A stretch of 64,000 bases of DNA from Bacteroidales bacterium (GTDB lineage Bacteria; Bacteroidota; Bacteroidia; Bacteroidales; VadinHA17): assembly GCA_016715075.1 (NCBI GenBank), contig JADKBK010000002.1, positions 186,001 to 250,000 on the forward strand, written 5' to 3'. Made by a program: the position numbers and the translations under genes. The notes beneath the pieces were generated by a model. That model made no database searches. It saw nothing but the letters and a program-made list of their open reading frames with translations, and was not told the origin of the DNA. Below are positions 33,893 through 43,444 of this stretch, in pieces (within the stretch, counting starts at the first letter, position 1; every line of letters begins with the position of its first letter).

Positions 33893-35179
33893 ATGAAAAC
33901 CAATTCTGGTGATGAACCGTCAGGGAATCTCAAAACGCGCAGGGATTTTTTCAGGACCACCGGGCAGGTTGTTGCTGCCTCGGCTCTGGCAGGAGGGGCT
34001 ATTCCCTTTGTTCATCAGGATCAGATCAATGATGCTTCTGACTCGTCAGCGATACGTACAGATGCAGCCATGATCGGTCCCAAAGACAACATCAAAGTAA
34101 CTAAGATCGAGACATTCGTTCTGAAGAACTCCTGGGTCTTTGTGAAGATCTCGACCGATGCAGGAATAGCAGGTTGGGGGGAGATGCTGAAAGATGATGC
34201 AAAGGCGTGTGCGGCAGGAGCTCTTGAGGTGGGGAACTATCTCATTGGCAAGGATCCGCTGCGCGTGGCTCATCACTGGCAGGCCATCCACAGGGGTGCA
34301 TTTTACCGTGGCGGACCGATCAAGACAGCCATACTGAGCGGCATTGACCAGGCTCTCTGGGATATTACCGGAAAGGCATTCGGTGTTCCTGTCTACAGGC
34401 TCTTTGGTGGCCCGACAAGGGATCGGATAAGGGTTTACGGAAATCTTGATCCTAAAACCGGGGTGAATGCAATTAAAGTAGGGCCGGAGGGAGGCCAGCG
34501 ACAGGCTATTAAATACATAGAAGGGCAGAAATTTGTTGATGAGGTTGTTGAAAGATTCAAAGCTCTGAGAGACAGGTTAGGATCGGGTGTTGATATAGCA
34601 GTTGATTTTCATGGAGCTGTGCAACCACCTACAGCCATGCTTCTGATGAAGGCGCTGGAGCCTTTTAATCCGTGGTTTTATGAGGAAGTTGTGCAAGCTC
34701 TAAATGTCGATGTTATGGCAGAACTTGCCAGAAAAACACATATTCCGGTTGCAACGGGTGAACGTATCTTTACAAAATGGGGTTTCAGGGAGATCCTTGA
34801 AAAACGTGCTGCCACAATACTCCAGCCTGATGTTTGTTATGCCGGAGGTATCTCGGAACTAAGGATCATAGCAGGAATGGCGGAGGCATACTATACACCC
34901 ATTGCCCCACATAATCCTCAGGGGCCTTGTTCCCTTGCCGCCAGTTACCAGGTAGCTGCCTGTATTCCTAACTTTCTTATCCAGGAACGGGGCGACAATG
35001 AATATTCGGATCTGCTTGCGAAGCCACTGCCTCCGATAAAGGATGGCCATCGTCCTCTTCTTACCGATCCGGGCCTCGGGATCACCATAGATGAAGAAAA
35101 GCTCCGGGCTCAGGTAGGTGAACCGGCACCTTATAACACCCGTTATGATCCGGATGACGGATCGGTAGTAGACTGGTAG
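33893..35179 (+). CDS. Galactonate dehydratase-like enolase-superfamily enzyme, Tat-exported
   Basis: 428 residues. Twin-arginine leader (KTRRDFFRTTGQVVAASALAGG). Mandelate-racemase/muconate-lactonizing fold: capping domain ~58-170 (KITKIETFV-type start, GWGEMLKD, AFYRGGPIKTAILSGIDQALWDI), barrel with metal ligands D238 (VDFHGA), E264 and E290 (TGERIF), plus H240 and H340 (APHNPQGP) as acid/base and E365. This is the D-galactonate dehydratase (DgoD) arrangement: D-galactonate to 2-keto-3-deoxygalactonate. Periplasmic location is unusual for DgoD, so the true substrate may be another sugar acid. Same strand as the ExuT-like transporter 34 bases downstream. Confidence 0.88.
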   Translation: MKTNSGDEPSGNLKTRRDFFRTTGQVVAASALAGGAIPFVHQDQINDASDSSAIRTDAAMIGPKDNIKVTKIETFVLKNSWVFVKISTDAGIAGWGEMLKDDAKACAAGALEVGNYLIGKDPLRVAHHWQAIHRGAFYRGGPIKTAILSGIDQALWDITGKAFGVPVYRLFGGPTRDRIRVYGNLDPKTGVNAIKVGPEGGQRQAIKYIEGQKFVDEVVERFKALRDRLGSGVDIAVDFHGAVQPPTAMLLMKALEPFNPWFYEEVVQALNVDVMAELARKTHIPVATGERIFTKWGFREILEKRAATILQPDVCYAGGISELRIIAGMAEAYYTPIAPHNPQGPCSLAASYQVAACIPNFLIQERGDNEYSDLLAKPLPPIKDGHRPLLTDPGLGITIDEEKLRAQVGEPAPYNTRYDPDDGSVVDW

Positions 35180-35212
35180 TTCTCAGATAATAAATCAACT
35201 ATCTATACAAGA

Positions 35213-36514
35213 GTGAAAATTAAAAACTATCGTTGGACAATTGTTATCCTTATTTTTCTGGCGACCACTATTAACTATGTTGACAGGCAGATTATCGGGC
35301 TTCTGAAACCTGTGCTGGAGGCAGAATTCAGCTGGAGCGAGACCGATTTTGCTCATATCGTCATGGCATTTACAGCTGCCTATGCTATCGGGCTTCTTGC
35401 CCTCGGGAGATTTATCGACAAAATCGGAACAAGAGCAGGCTATGCTGTTATTATTATTATATGGAGCATAGCAGGTATGTTTCATGCAATGGCGAGAAGT
35501 GCAACTCATTTTATGGTTGCCAGATTCGGACTCGGATTTGGTGAAGCCGGTAATTTTCCGGCAGGTGTGAAAGCGATCTCGGAATGGTTCCCTAAAAGGG
35601 AGAGGGCACTGGCTACAGGGATCTTTAATTCCGGTACCAGTATAGGTGTCGTTCTTGCACTTATCATAGTCCCATGGATACTGAGAAATTACAGCTGGCA
35701 TGAGGTATTCTGGATAACCGGAGGAATAGGTTTTATCTGGTTGATATTCTGGTTGATATTTTATGATATACCTGTCAGGCAGAAACGGCTGTCAGCTGAG
35801 GAGTATACCTATATTCTGAATGGAAAAGGGAGTGAAGCAAAACAGGAAGACTCAGGGCACTCTGAAAAAATCAGCTGGTATAAACTATTCACCTTTCCGC
35901 AGACATGGGCATTGATAACAGGAAAGGGTCTGATTGATCCAATCTTCTGGTTCTTCCTTTTCTGGCTTCCTTCATATTTTTCCACTGCCTATGAACTCGA
36001 TCTTAAAAAGGTAAGTCCTGAGTTGATTATCATCTATACCGCCACCACAATAGGCAGTATCCTTGGAGGTTACTTTTCATCCCTGCTTATTAAAAGAGGT
36101 TGGGCGGTAATGAAAGCAAGGAAGACGGCTCTCTTTATCTTTGCAGTTCTGGAGCTGACAATTTTGCTTGCCAGGTATACAACTGCTGCCTGGATGGCTG
36201 TGGCAATTATAAGTCTTGCGGTGGCTGTTCATCAGGCATGGTCGACGAATGTTTTTACAATGGCTTCTGATATGTTTCCCTCCGGGGCTGTCAGTTCGGT
36301 TGTTGGTATTGCAGGGATGGCTGGTGCTGTTGGTGGAATCCTGTTCCCGATCCTGGTCGGGTATTTACTCGACAGTTACAAGTCAGCTGGGAACCTTACC
36401 GGTGGATATAACCTGTTATTCACTATCTGCGGTTTAACCTACCTTACTGCATGGACAATAATTCATCTGCTGACAAGGAAACATTCTGTTGTCAGGTCAG
36501 GCGAGCTGCAATAA
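35213..36514 (+). CDS. MFS transporter, ACS family (hexuronate/sugar-acid:H+ symporter-like)
   Basis: 433 residues, 12 predicted transmembrane helices. Characteristic ACS-family phrases: TINYVDRQIIGLLKP, RFGLGFGEAGNFPAGVKAISEWFPKRERALATGIFNSGTSIG and SWHEVFWITGGIGFIW. Starts with GTG at 35213 after the dehydratase gene (34-base gap), so probably one transcript. Related to ExuT (glucuronate/galacturonate uptake). Brings in sugar acids across the inner membrane, possibly the product of the neighbouring exported dehydratase. Confidence 0.9.
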   Translation: MKIKNYRWTIVILIFLATTINYVDRQIIGLLKPVLEAEFSWSETDFAHIVMAFTAAYAIGLLALGRFIDKIGTRAGYAVIIIIWSIAGMFHAMARSATHFMVARFGLGFGEAGNFPAGVKAISEWFPKRERALATGIFNSGTSIGVVLALIIVPWILRNYSWHEVFWITGGIGFIWLIFWLIFYDIPVRQKRLSAEEYTYILNGKGSEAKQEDSGHSEKISWYKLFTFPQTWALITGKGLIDPIFWFFLFWLPSYFSTAYELDLKKVSPELIIIYTATTIGSILGGYFSSLLIKRGWAVMKARKTALFIFAVLELTILLARYTTAAWMAVAIISLAVAVHQAWSTNVFTMASDMFPSGAVSSVVGIAGMAGAVGGILFPILVGYLLDSYKSAGNLTGGYNLLFTICGLTYLTAWTIIHLLTRKHSVVRSGELQ

Positions 36515-36534
36515 CATAACAGGAATGGTGGAAA

Positions 36535-36553
36535 ACAATTGTTTTTCAATTGT
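36535..36553. terminator. Possible bidirectional terminator between convergent genes
   Basis: ACAATTG (36535-36541), five T's, CAATTGT (36547-36553), with A's on one side and a CTTTTTTCC run on the other. It overlaps the stop codon of the GT39 gene. Confidence 0.4.
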
Positions 36554-38099
36554 AAGCGCTTTTTTCCTGTTGTGCAATTTTCTTATATAGCTCTGGGATA
36601 TTTACCTTTGGCGATTTACATAAAAATACCTTAAGCCCGTTTTCCCTGAAATACCTGTTTCTGACGCAGCCTTCTTCAGTAATGTCACTGAAAAGATCAT
36701 TTAAGTCGCCCACAGAACAGTTAATGTAAATAAACGGACCATCCGGGATAGTATCGGGAGCCCAGAAAACATAACTCTCAAGGAAGGTTATTGGTTGTGG
36801 TAAATTGTATTGTTTTCCGTAAAAATTAATAGCTCCGGCATAACCGTAATTTCTTTGTCCAAAGATTGTACAGTTCTTCTTCTCTTCCTCCGATAATTTA
36901 TTAAAGGCTTTTGCAACATATTCAGCCAATTCAGTCCATCCGGTCATATCGGAATACACCTGGGATATATCATGGATTTTTCCATCCTCCCAGCGTAGGA
37001 AAGGAAAGACAAGAACCTGTTTTGCCTTTTCAAGGTAATTGCTGTATTTATTAAAAGAGAATAGTGGTAAGTTGCCGGGTAATGCTGCAAGAGATGATAT
37101 AACGATAACAGAGATAACCGAATAGTTAATCCATGCAAGTTTATCCTTTAAATATTTCTCCATTGTATAGCTTCCAAAAGCAATCAGGAATGGAATTAGG
37201 CCCATCATATAATAAGCCTTGCCCTGAAGGACCAGGAAAAGCAGGATAATAAGAAGTGAAGCCACACCAAGATATCGGTATTCTTTTTCATTCCTGAAGA
37301 AAAGCAATGCACAAAGACCAAAAATCCAAACCAACACAGATGCCAGATTAAGGCTAAGAACATCCTCCAGGAAATAGTTATATCTCATATTGTCCAGCTG
37401 AGTTCTTTTCAGTTCACTCATATGGGAAATTACGGGTAATCCGTGGTTGAACTGCCAAAGAATGTTAGGGAGAATAATAATTATTCCTATAGCCATCGCC
37501 ATGAAAAAATAACGGGAAGTCAGTAATTTCCTTTGGTTGCTGATCAGCAGGGCTACTAAAAAGCCTGATATAAAAAACACGACTGAATATTTATTTAAAA
37601 AGCTGATTCCCAGAAGTACTCCGATCAGCAGCCATAGACCAGGCTTTTGATCTTTTACCATTCTGAAAATGAAGTAGGTTATCAATAGCCACAGAAACTC
37701 TTCAGTCACATTTGGTGTAAACAAAGTATCGATAAGTAAGAACCCGGGTGATAACAGGAATGATGTGCCTGCAATAGTCAAAGCAAGTATCCCGCCTCCA
37801 AGCTTGCGGATTATTTTTGCAATTATAAAGAGAGAGAGAGCCCCAAGGATTGCAGGCAGGAGTCTTATTCCAAAAACAGAATATCCGAACAGCCCTTTAA
37901 CTATAAACGCTAAAAAGCCTGTCAAAGGGGGTACAGTGGCATATCCAAAGCTTAAATTGTCAGCCATATTAAAATAGAGCATCTCATCCCTGTGAAGCTC
38001 ATAATTTGTATTGGTAAAGAGATGCAGGCATAGTTTTGCAATTATCAGAAGGATGGTTATTTTCCAATATACTGCTGATACATTAAATTTTGATTTCAT
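36546..38099 (-). CDS. GT39-family (ArnT/PMT-like) membrane glycosyltransferase
   Basis: 517 residues, about eleven hydrophobic segments. N-terminal catalytic loop NYELHRDEMLYFNMADNLSFGYATVPPLTGFL carries the acidic pair expected to activate the acceptor (HRDE), then a long run of helices and a C-terminal periplasmic domain (~385-517). Uses polyprenyl-phosphate sugars to modify lipid A, protein or polysaccharide in the periplasm. It follows an ECF sigma gene (31-base gap, same strand), which may control it. Confidence 0.88.
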   Translation of the reverse strand: MKSKFNVSAVYWKITILLIIAKLCLHLFTNTNYELHRDEMLYFNMADNLSFGYATVPPLTGFLAFIVKGLFGYSVFGIRLLPAILGALSLFIIAKIIRKLGGGILALTIAGTSFLLSPGFLLIDTLFTPNVTEEFLWLLITYFIFRMVKDQKPGLWLLIGVLLGISFLNKYSVVFFISGFLVALLISNQRKLLTSRYFFMAMAIGIIIILPNILWQFNHGLPVISHMSELKRTQLDNMRYNYFLEDVLSLNLASVLVWIFGLCALLFFRNEKEYRYLGVASLLIILLFLVLQGKAYYMMGLIPFLIAFGSYTMEKYLKDKLAWINYSVISVIVISSLAALPGNLPLFSFNKYSNYLEKAKQVLVFPFLRWEDGKIHDISQVYSDMTGWTELAEYVAKAFNKLSEEEKKNCTIFGQRNYGYAGAINFYGKQYNLPQPITFLESYVFWAPDTIPDGPFIYINCSVGDLNDLFSDITEEGCVRNRYFRENGLKVFLCKSPKVNIPELYKKIAQQEKSAYN

Positions 38100-38129
38100 T
38101 TTCGAGGAAGTTTACGGGGTTATGAGTTA

Positions 38130-38708
38130 CTAATATTTTTTTTTATATTCCGATACAAATCTTAATCTGGCTCTCGAAAGCTGAGACCGCGAAGTACCTG
38201 ATGATATTGATAATATTTCACTTATCTCATTACAGTCATACCCTTCCAGGAAATAAAGAGAGAAGATGATACCTGCCTTTGCCGGCAGATGCATGATAAT
38301 GTCCATTATCCTGTTCATAGTAATATCAGGATCATCATTATGGTTTTGATCTTCAGGGAGATCAGTCTCTCTCTCACTGACATTTTCTATATTTTCGTAT
38401 ATCATTTTGCTGTTTCTTCTCAGACTGTCAATTGACTTGTTCCGGACAATACTTTTTAGCCAGGCGCCAAAGCTTACTGTACCTGAGTATTTTCCTATTT
38501 CTTCAAATGCTGAAAGAAAAGATTCCTGCATAATATCTTCTGCCTCCATCGGATCATTTACAATCCGGAGACTTATATTATACATTGCCTTATAATATAT
38601 TTTGTAGATCTGAAACTGCGCCTTCTGGTTTCCAGTCCTGAGAGCATCAATAAGCTCCTTGTTTGAGTTTACAGCTTGTGCTTTGGGGTCGAGAACATCT
38701 GTTTTCAT
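38130..38708 (-). CDS. ECF RNA polymerase sigma factor without adjacent anti-sigma
   Basis: Start set at Met 38708 (MKTDVLDPKAQAVNSNKELID); the frame extends to 38801 but the extra 31 residues are atypical and cross the 38768 hairpin. 192 residues. Region 2 (NSNKELIDALRTGNQKAQFQIYKIYYKAMYNISLRIVNDPMEAEDIMQESFLSAF ... SFGAWLKSIVRNKSIDSLRR) and region 4 (LPAKAGIIFSLYFLEGYDCNEISEILSISSGTSRSQLSRARLRF) are intact. No anti-sigma gene sits next to it; the next gene downstream is the GT39 transferase. Control may come from the AraC gene upstream or from elsewhere. Confidence 0.9.
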   Translation of the reverse strand: MKTDVLDPKAQAVNSNKELIDALRTGNQKAQFQIYKIYYKAMYNISLRIVNDPMEAEDIMQESFLSAFEEIGKYSGTVSFGAWLKSIVRNKSIDSLRRNSKMIYENIENVSERETDLPEDQNHNDDPDITMNRIMDIIMHLPAKAGIIFSLYFLEGYDCNEISEILSISSGTSRSQLSRARLRFVSEYKKKY

Positions 38709-38767
38709 GATAAGTAGTTTTGGTTGATGAGTCAAAACTACTATCGGGTTGTGCCCGGGAACGAACG

Positions 38768-38800
38768 TGCCTATAAGGATGATGTACATCCTTATAGGCA
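38768..38800. promoter_or_regulatory. Perfect 14-bp inverted repeat between AraC and sigma genes
   Basis: TGCCTATAAGGATG (38768-38781), loop ATGTA, CATCCTTATAGGCA (38787-38800). It lies 33 bases after the AraC-type stop and ~60 bases before the sigma start, both on the minus strand. No T-run follows on either strand, so an operator, an RNA element or a terminator without U-tract are all possible. Confidence 0.65.
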
Positions 38801-38832
38801 TGTATATTTTGAGATCATTAAATATTTTAATA

Positions 38833-40032
38833 TCAGCTATTTACAGATCTGCGGAATTCCGAGGGAGTTTTGCCGGAAAGTTTCCTGAAGGCGTTATTAA
38901 ACGCAGTTTTTGAGTTATAGCCAACCATTTCGGAGATCTCTTCCACTGTCAGTTTGTTATTTTTATCGCCGGCAATAATACTCTTTGCTTTTTCGACCCT
39001 GTATTGGGCAAGCAGTTCAAAGAAACCTTTCTGCAGTTTTTCATTTATTACCTGTGAAACATGATGAGGGCTATCCCCGATTTTTCTGGCAAGATCGGAC
39101 AGGGAAGCAAGGTTATCCGCATAGTATTCCCTTGATTCAAACTCAGTCATTATGTTTTTAAGTATTTTCTGTTTCCCCTGCTCTGTTAGTGATGATTTAC
39201 TGTATTTACTTATTGAAAGGTCCATGAATGATGTTGAGCGGTCAAAATAAGATGAGTCATTCATCACCCTGAGTGTTGTCAGAATAGTAAAGACAGCTAC
39301 ATACATACCTATAAAGTAATCGCCCAGATCACCCTGGAAATTAAGTTTAACAATTATGAAGATTATTATAATTGCGGAAACATGAAAGATTGTATTTCTC
39401 AGTGATCTGATAATTTCATCATCTGTCCTGAAAATAGAGTCGCCTGACTGCCCGGCCTTCTTTATAACTTTTATCATGGACATTGAAGCATAGAAAGTAA
39501 TCTGAATGGCTGTAAAAAGATTCAGGTGCTTTTTAATATTAAGCGGATCATCAGGGATGATAGTCTTAACCTGAAGAAGTGGCCATTCAGGATGATAACT
39601 GTTTATATATGAGTTATATTTAAATGCATAAGGTTGAATGTAATCCTGTGTCATGTACACAAGATAGAGGCCGAACAGGATAAAATGGATCCACTCATTC
39701 CTCGAATCGGAGGGATCAATGCTCCTCCTGACAAAAAGGTACAGGAACGGACCGATTGTCAGATTCAGGGGTTCTGTGGTATTAGTAATAAAAAGTACGT
39801 TTACAACATATCCTGTCAGGTTGAGGGTTTGTTCCAGTATACACAGGGATAGGGCAAGCAGCAGGAGACCCTGATACCTGTTGGCAGCATTGTTCGATGA
39901 TGGTTTTATCAGGAAGAACAGAGAAAGGACAATTCCCTGAAAAATCCCGATAAACATAAATATCGATCTGACGTCAATATTGGTAGTTGTATTCACAGTT
40001 GAAAAATCAAATGCCATTAACCGAAAGTGCAC
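38833..40032 (-). CDS. 7TM-AraC family transcriptional regulator
   Basis: 399 residues (Met at 40032, or 40017: MAFDFSTV). Residues ~25-265 hold seven hydrophobic helices (FMFIGIFQGIVLSLFFLI, RYQGLLLLALSLCILEQ, IGPFLYLFVR, HFILFGLYLVYM ...). The C-terminal AraC domain (~305-399) has two helix-turn-helices: SLSDLARKIGDSPHHVSQVINEKL and TVEEISEMVGYNSKTAFNNAFRKLSGKTPSEFR. A membrane-embedded one-component sensor, typical of Bacteroidetes. It precedes the sigma gene on the same strand. Target and ligand unknown. Confidence 0.9.
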   Translation of the reverse strand: MHFRLMAFDFSTVNTTTNIDVRSIFMFIGIFQGIVLSLFFLIKPSSNNAANRYQGLLLLALSLCILEQTLNLTGYVVNVLFITNTTEPLNLTIGPFLYLFVRRSIDPSDSRNEWIHFILFGLYLVYMTQDYIQPYAFKYNSYINSYHPEWPLLQVKTIIPDDPLNIKKHLNLFTAIQITFYASMSMIKVIKKAGQSGDSIFRTDDEIIRSLRNTIFHVSAIIIIFIIVKLNFQGDLGDYFIGMYVAVFTILTTLRVMNDSSYFDRSTSFMDLSISKYSKSSLTEQGKQKILKNIMTEFESREYYADNLASLSDLARKIGDSPHHVSQVINEKLQKGFFELLAQYRVEKAKSIIAGDKNNKLTVEEISEMVGYNSKTAFNNAFRKLSGKTPSEFRRSVNS

Positions 40033-40110
40033 AAAGCTTCAACGCAAAGTATGCAAAAACGCTTGTGAATGTTTTATGTCTTTGTGTTGTGTGCAATACC
40101 TTTATGCCTT
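40022..40110. repeat. Possible degenerate CGCAAAG-type repeat
   Basis: CAACGCAAAGTATGCAAAA followed by a reverse-sense arm (GTCTTTGTGTTGTGTG). Weakly similar to the 8177 and 58484 copies; fills the short gap before the next gene. Confidence 0.35.
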
Positions 40111-40142
40111 ATGCGTATAAAATAAGTTCTTAACGGAAGGTT

Positions 40143-41513
40143 CTAGAAACCTCCCATTTCCCATCCTTTCCTGTAATTCCGGCGGAGGTGTTTTTCAGCA
40201 TCAGGAAAATTCGGGAACTTCAGGTTTACTGAATCCCATTCCAGCAGCTGATCCGGAACACGGTTTGCGACTGTACCCAGCAGTATGGCTTCAGTCATGG
40301 GTCCTGTCTGGGCGAAATGAGATTCGGTTTTTGGTCCGCCAAGACATGCAACCACAAATGCATGATAGTGATTTCCGGCTTCAAAGACAGGCCTTTTATA
40401 ATTCACGAATTTATCTTCAGGAAGAAGTACAGGTAATTCCTGATGAGGGATCAGCATGGCTCCTTCCGTTCCGATGAGCATAGCCGATTCAGCAGGATAT
40501 TCACCCTTGAAAAGATCACGGATCTCCTGTGGAGGATAGAATTCACCATCAAACCATTCCACAGGCAGGAGCTCTGATTCTGTCTTTTCATTCCCCGGGA
40601 ACATCCATGTTATATGGTCGCCCTGGGGCCAGGTATCTCCCCTGCGTTCAGGAGAATCCTTCCACGATTTCTGAACTTCAGAAATGACAGAGATTGGCGG
40701 TTTCAGGCCTATCCCTTTCCAAACGGCATCAAAAATATGGCAGCCTATGTCGCCCGACCATCCTGTGCCGAAGTCCTGCCAGGCCCTCCATTTCATAGGA
40801 TGATATATTTCAGGGGCATAGGGCCGCACAGGTGCGGTACCAGTCCAGAGGTCCCAGTTGAGTGTTACAGGGGGTTGTTCTCCCTGGGCAGGACGTGGTC
40901 CTACCAATCTGTAGTTTTCAACGGCGCCCGGACGGTTTGAGCAGAGATAGGCATGCTTTATCTTACCTATAGCTCCGTCTTTAAGTAGTTGTACAGCAGT
41001 TTTATCTCCCGGTCTTGCAGCAAACTGGGTTCCCAACTGGGTTACTACTCCTGTTTTTACTGCCGCTTCGGTAAGAAATCTGACTTCAGCCACATCATGA
41101 CACATCGGTTTCTGGCAGTAGACATGCTTCTTCATTTTAATAGCTGAAAAGGCAATTATAAAGTGATTATGGTCCGGAACAGTGACATTGACGGAATCAA
41201 TTTTATCTCCTTCTTTTTGCAGAAGCTCACGCCAGTCTGAATAGGTCCGGGCTTCCGGAACCGCTTCGGAGGCCTTTTTCAGATTATCGGCATCCACATC
41301 ACATATTGCAACTATCCGGACATTCGGGTCCTCCTTAAATTTTTGAAGATCTCCCCATCCCATTCCCCCAACACCAATGCAGGCATGATTCAGTTTGCCG
41401 CCGGGTGAAGGTGATCCGGATGAACATTTGATGATGAAAGGCGCTGCAATTGCTGTTGCAGCTGCAGTTTGTATGAACTTCCTGCGCGATGGTGAATGAA
41501 GATGCTCTGTCAT
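40143..41513 (-). CDS. Gfo/Idh/MocA family oxidoreductase, Tat-exported lipoprotein-like
   Basis: 456 residues. SRRKFIQTAAATAIAAPFIIKC combines a twin-arginine motif and a Cys compatible with lipidation. Rossmann part: HACIGVGGMGWGDLQKF, VAICDVDADN, VNVTVPDHNHFIIAFSAIKMKKHVYCQKPM (the EKP-like motif is QKP here). The second domain includes DIGCHIFDAVWKG and GWSGD. NAD(P)-dependent sugar dehydrogenase/isomerase family; members with this signal are abundant in planctomycetes and Bacteroidetes and act on unknown polysaccharide units in the periplasm. No partner gene adjacent. Confidence 0.9.
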   Translation of the reverse strand: MTEHLHSPSRRKFIQTAAATAIAAPFIIKCSSGSPSPGGKLNHACIGVGGMGWGDLQKFKEDPNVRIVAICDVDADNLKKASEAVPEARTYSDWRELLQKEGDKIDSVNVTVPDHNHFIIAFSAIKMKKHVYCQKPMCHDVAEVRFLTEAAVKTGVVTQLGTQFAARPGDKTAVQLLKDGAIGKIKHAYLCSNRPGAVENYRLVGPRPAQGEQPPVTLNWDLWTGTAPVRPYAPEIYHPMKWRAWQDFGTGWSGDIGCHIFDAVWKGIGLKPPISVISEVQKSWKDSPERRGDTWPQGDHITWMFPGNEKTESELLPVEWFDGEFYPPQEIRDLFKGEYPAESAMLIGTEGAMLIPHQELPVLLPEDKFVNYKRPVFEAGNHYHAFVVACLGGPKTESHFAQTGPMTEAILLGTVANRVPDQLLEWDSVNLKFPNFPDAEKHLRRNYRKGWEMGGF

Positions 41514-41839
41514 AAACTGATGATTTAGAAGATGTGTTAATGCCTCAAATTATACTGACTGATTGTAAATGTAATAAAATCAATTCTTATACCTGCCTTA
41601 TCTCAGCATAAACTGTGACAAAATTTTGAAAAGACAAAAGATAAAAGGATAAAGACAAAAGTGCCACGATAATTTGAAAATCTGGCATAAAAACTAACTT
41701 TATAAAAAAATTTAAAACCATGGTTTTAAGTAACTGGCTTATTTCTCCGCTTTGCGGGATTTGCTATCGCTCAACTTTTTACTTTTGTCTTTTATCTTCT
41801 GCCAGAAAAATGATTGTTAAATAGTTAATACTTATATAT
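41514..41839. other. Intergenic with a loose inverted repeat
   Basis: About 325 bases between divergent genes. AAGATAAAAGGATAAAGAC (around 41638-41656) has a counterpart on the opposite strand, CTTTTGTCTTTTATCTT at about 41781-41797, flanking ~120 bases. Both promoters must lie here; no clean -7 box was found. Confidence 0.4.
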
Positions 41840-43129
41840 ATGATTTGCGGATCAACCTTTCGTTTTTATTTTCTTCTAGTTGCACTGCTCGTTATTTCAT
41901 TTCGGGCCGGATCACAGTCTGCGAACTGGACTCAGTTCCGAGGGAACAAGGGTAATGCCATTGCTGAGAGTGAAAATATTCCGCTGAAATGGGATGAATC
42001 GGTCATAAAATGGAAAAAGGAAATTCACGATAAGGGTCATTCATCTCCTGTAGTTTATGGCAATCAGATATGGGTAACAACAGGAACAGCTGACGGAAAG
42101 GAACTCTATGCCGTCTGTCTCGATTTTAATACGGGTGAAATAATTTACGATATTAAGGTTTTTTCTCCTGAAGACGTTGAAGAAAAACATCAGTTAAATA
42201 CTTATGCAACTCCGACACCCTGCATAGAAAAGGGTTATGTTTATGTTCACTACGGAAACGCCGGAACTGCCTGTATCAATACTTCAGATGGTTCAATAGT
42301 ATGGAAGAATTCAGCATTTAAATGCAAGTTTGTCCAGGGTCCGGCCTCCTCACCGGTACTCTATAAAAACCTTATTATACTTCATTATGAAGGTGTGGAT
42401 GTAAGGTTTCTGGTTGCTCTTGATAAATCCTCAGGTAAGCTGGTGTGGAAAAGCGACCGGCCTGCCGATCCGTATAAGCCATTGCCTGAGATCGGCAAGA
42501 AAGCCTATACCACCCCTCTGCTTGTGAATGTAAAAGGACGTGATATGCTGATATCAAATGGTTCAGCTGTTTGTATCGCTTACGAACCGGCTACAGGAAA
42601 AGAAATCTGGAGAGTTGTTGATGGGGCCGAATCAACAATTGCAATGCCTGTTATGGAAAACGGAGTGCTTTACTGGTATACCGGGTTCATGGTTGCAGAT
42701 GACGGATCTAATTATACTAATTTTCTTGCCGTAAACCCGGATGGTCAGGGAGATATTACAAAAACTAATATCCTGTGGAAAAAGCGTGATGCTCTGGCGC
42801 ATAACCAGATGCTTACTCCTGTTATACGGGATGGATTGATTTATACTGTCAACAGCAGAAATACAATGATGTGCCTGGATGCAAAAACCGGGGAAGAGGT
42901 CTGGTCAAAGCATGTTACCTCTGATTATGATGCTTCACCATTGTATATTAATGGGAATATCTGGTTTTTCTCCTCCAGGGGAGAGATATTGGTATTAAAG
43001 GCCGGACGGAAATATGAAGTTATAGCCCAGGATAAAACTGATTCAGGCATATTTGCCACACCAGCCGTTCTAAGAAACACCATGATATTAAGAACGCAGA
43101 ATTTTCTCTACAGAATCGGAAGGGAATAA
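41840..43129 (+). CDS. PQQ-binding-like beta-propeller repeat protein, secreted
   Basis: 429 residues. Signal peptide (FYFLLVALLVISFRAGSQS). Eight-bladed PQQ/BamB-like propeller: starts ANWTQFRGNKGNAIAESENIPLKWDES, with repeated strands such as 'GKELYAVCLDFNTGEIIYDI', 'YVHYGNAGTACINTSDGSIVWKN', 'ALDKSSGKLVWKSDRP', 'AYEPATGKEIWRV' and 'CLDAKTGEEVWSK'. The 'WTQFRG' type is common in planctomycetes and Bacteroidetes; whether it binds PQQ is doubtful, as no dehydrogenase residues stand out. Probably a periplasmic scaffold or enzyme linked to sugar metabolism. Confidence 0.88.
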   Translation: MICGSTFRFYFLLVALLVISFRAGSQSANWTQFRGNKGNAIAESENIPLKWDESVIKWKKEIHDKGHSSPVVYGNQIWVTTGTADGKELYAVCLDFNTGEIIYDIKVFSPEDVEEKHQLNTYATPTPCIEKGYVYVHYGNAGTACINTSDGSIVWKNSAFKCKFVQGPASSPVLYKNLIILHYEGVDVRFLVALDKSSGKLVWKSDRPADPYKPLPEIGKKAYTTPLLVNVKGRDMLISNGSAVCIAYEPATGKEIWRVVDGAESTIAMPVMENGVLYWYTGFMVADDGSNYTNFLAVNPDGQGDITKTNILWKKRDALAHNQMLTPVIRDGLIYTVNSRNTMMCLDAKTGEEVWSKHVTSDYDASPLYINGNIWFFSSRGEILVLKAGRKYEVIAQDKTDSGIFATPAVLRNTMILRTQNFLYRIGRE

Positions 43130-43444
43130 CCCCCGTTTAAGCTCTTCCATAATCCTTGTGTCTGGCATCGTGTGCCATCTGTCTTTACAGTATGGATGTC
43201 AGGATGTTAATTGATCAGGAGCAGAACAAAAAATTGACTTTTAGTAAAATATGATTTAAATTTGATACAGGGAATACTAATTCCTGTAATGGATCATGAT
43301 GCCTCTTATACAGGTTAACTCTGCCTGCAAAAACTGGATTAACAATCGGCTGTAGTACCAGCGGATTTACTTTCTGCAGATTTTCAGTACTAACTGAAGA
43401 TGTTTGTTTAGAATAAGTCAGATTAATTCAAACACTTTATTCAC
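43130..43444. other. Intergenic, nothing recognised
   Basis: 315 bases between two same-strand genes. No repeat, terminator hairpin or clear promoter box was found. Confidence 0.5.

Noticed and set aside
35195..35701. 168-aa Cys-rich minus-strand ORF
   Set aside because: Antisense of the MFS transporter; Cys richness comes from reversed Ala/Thr codons.
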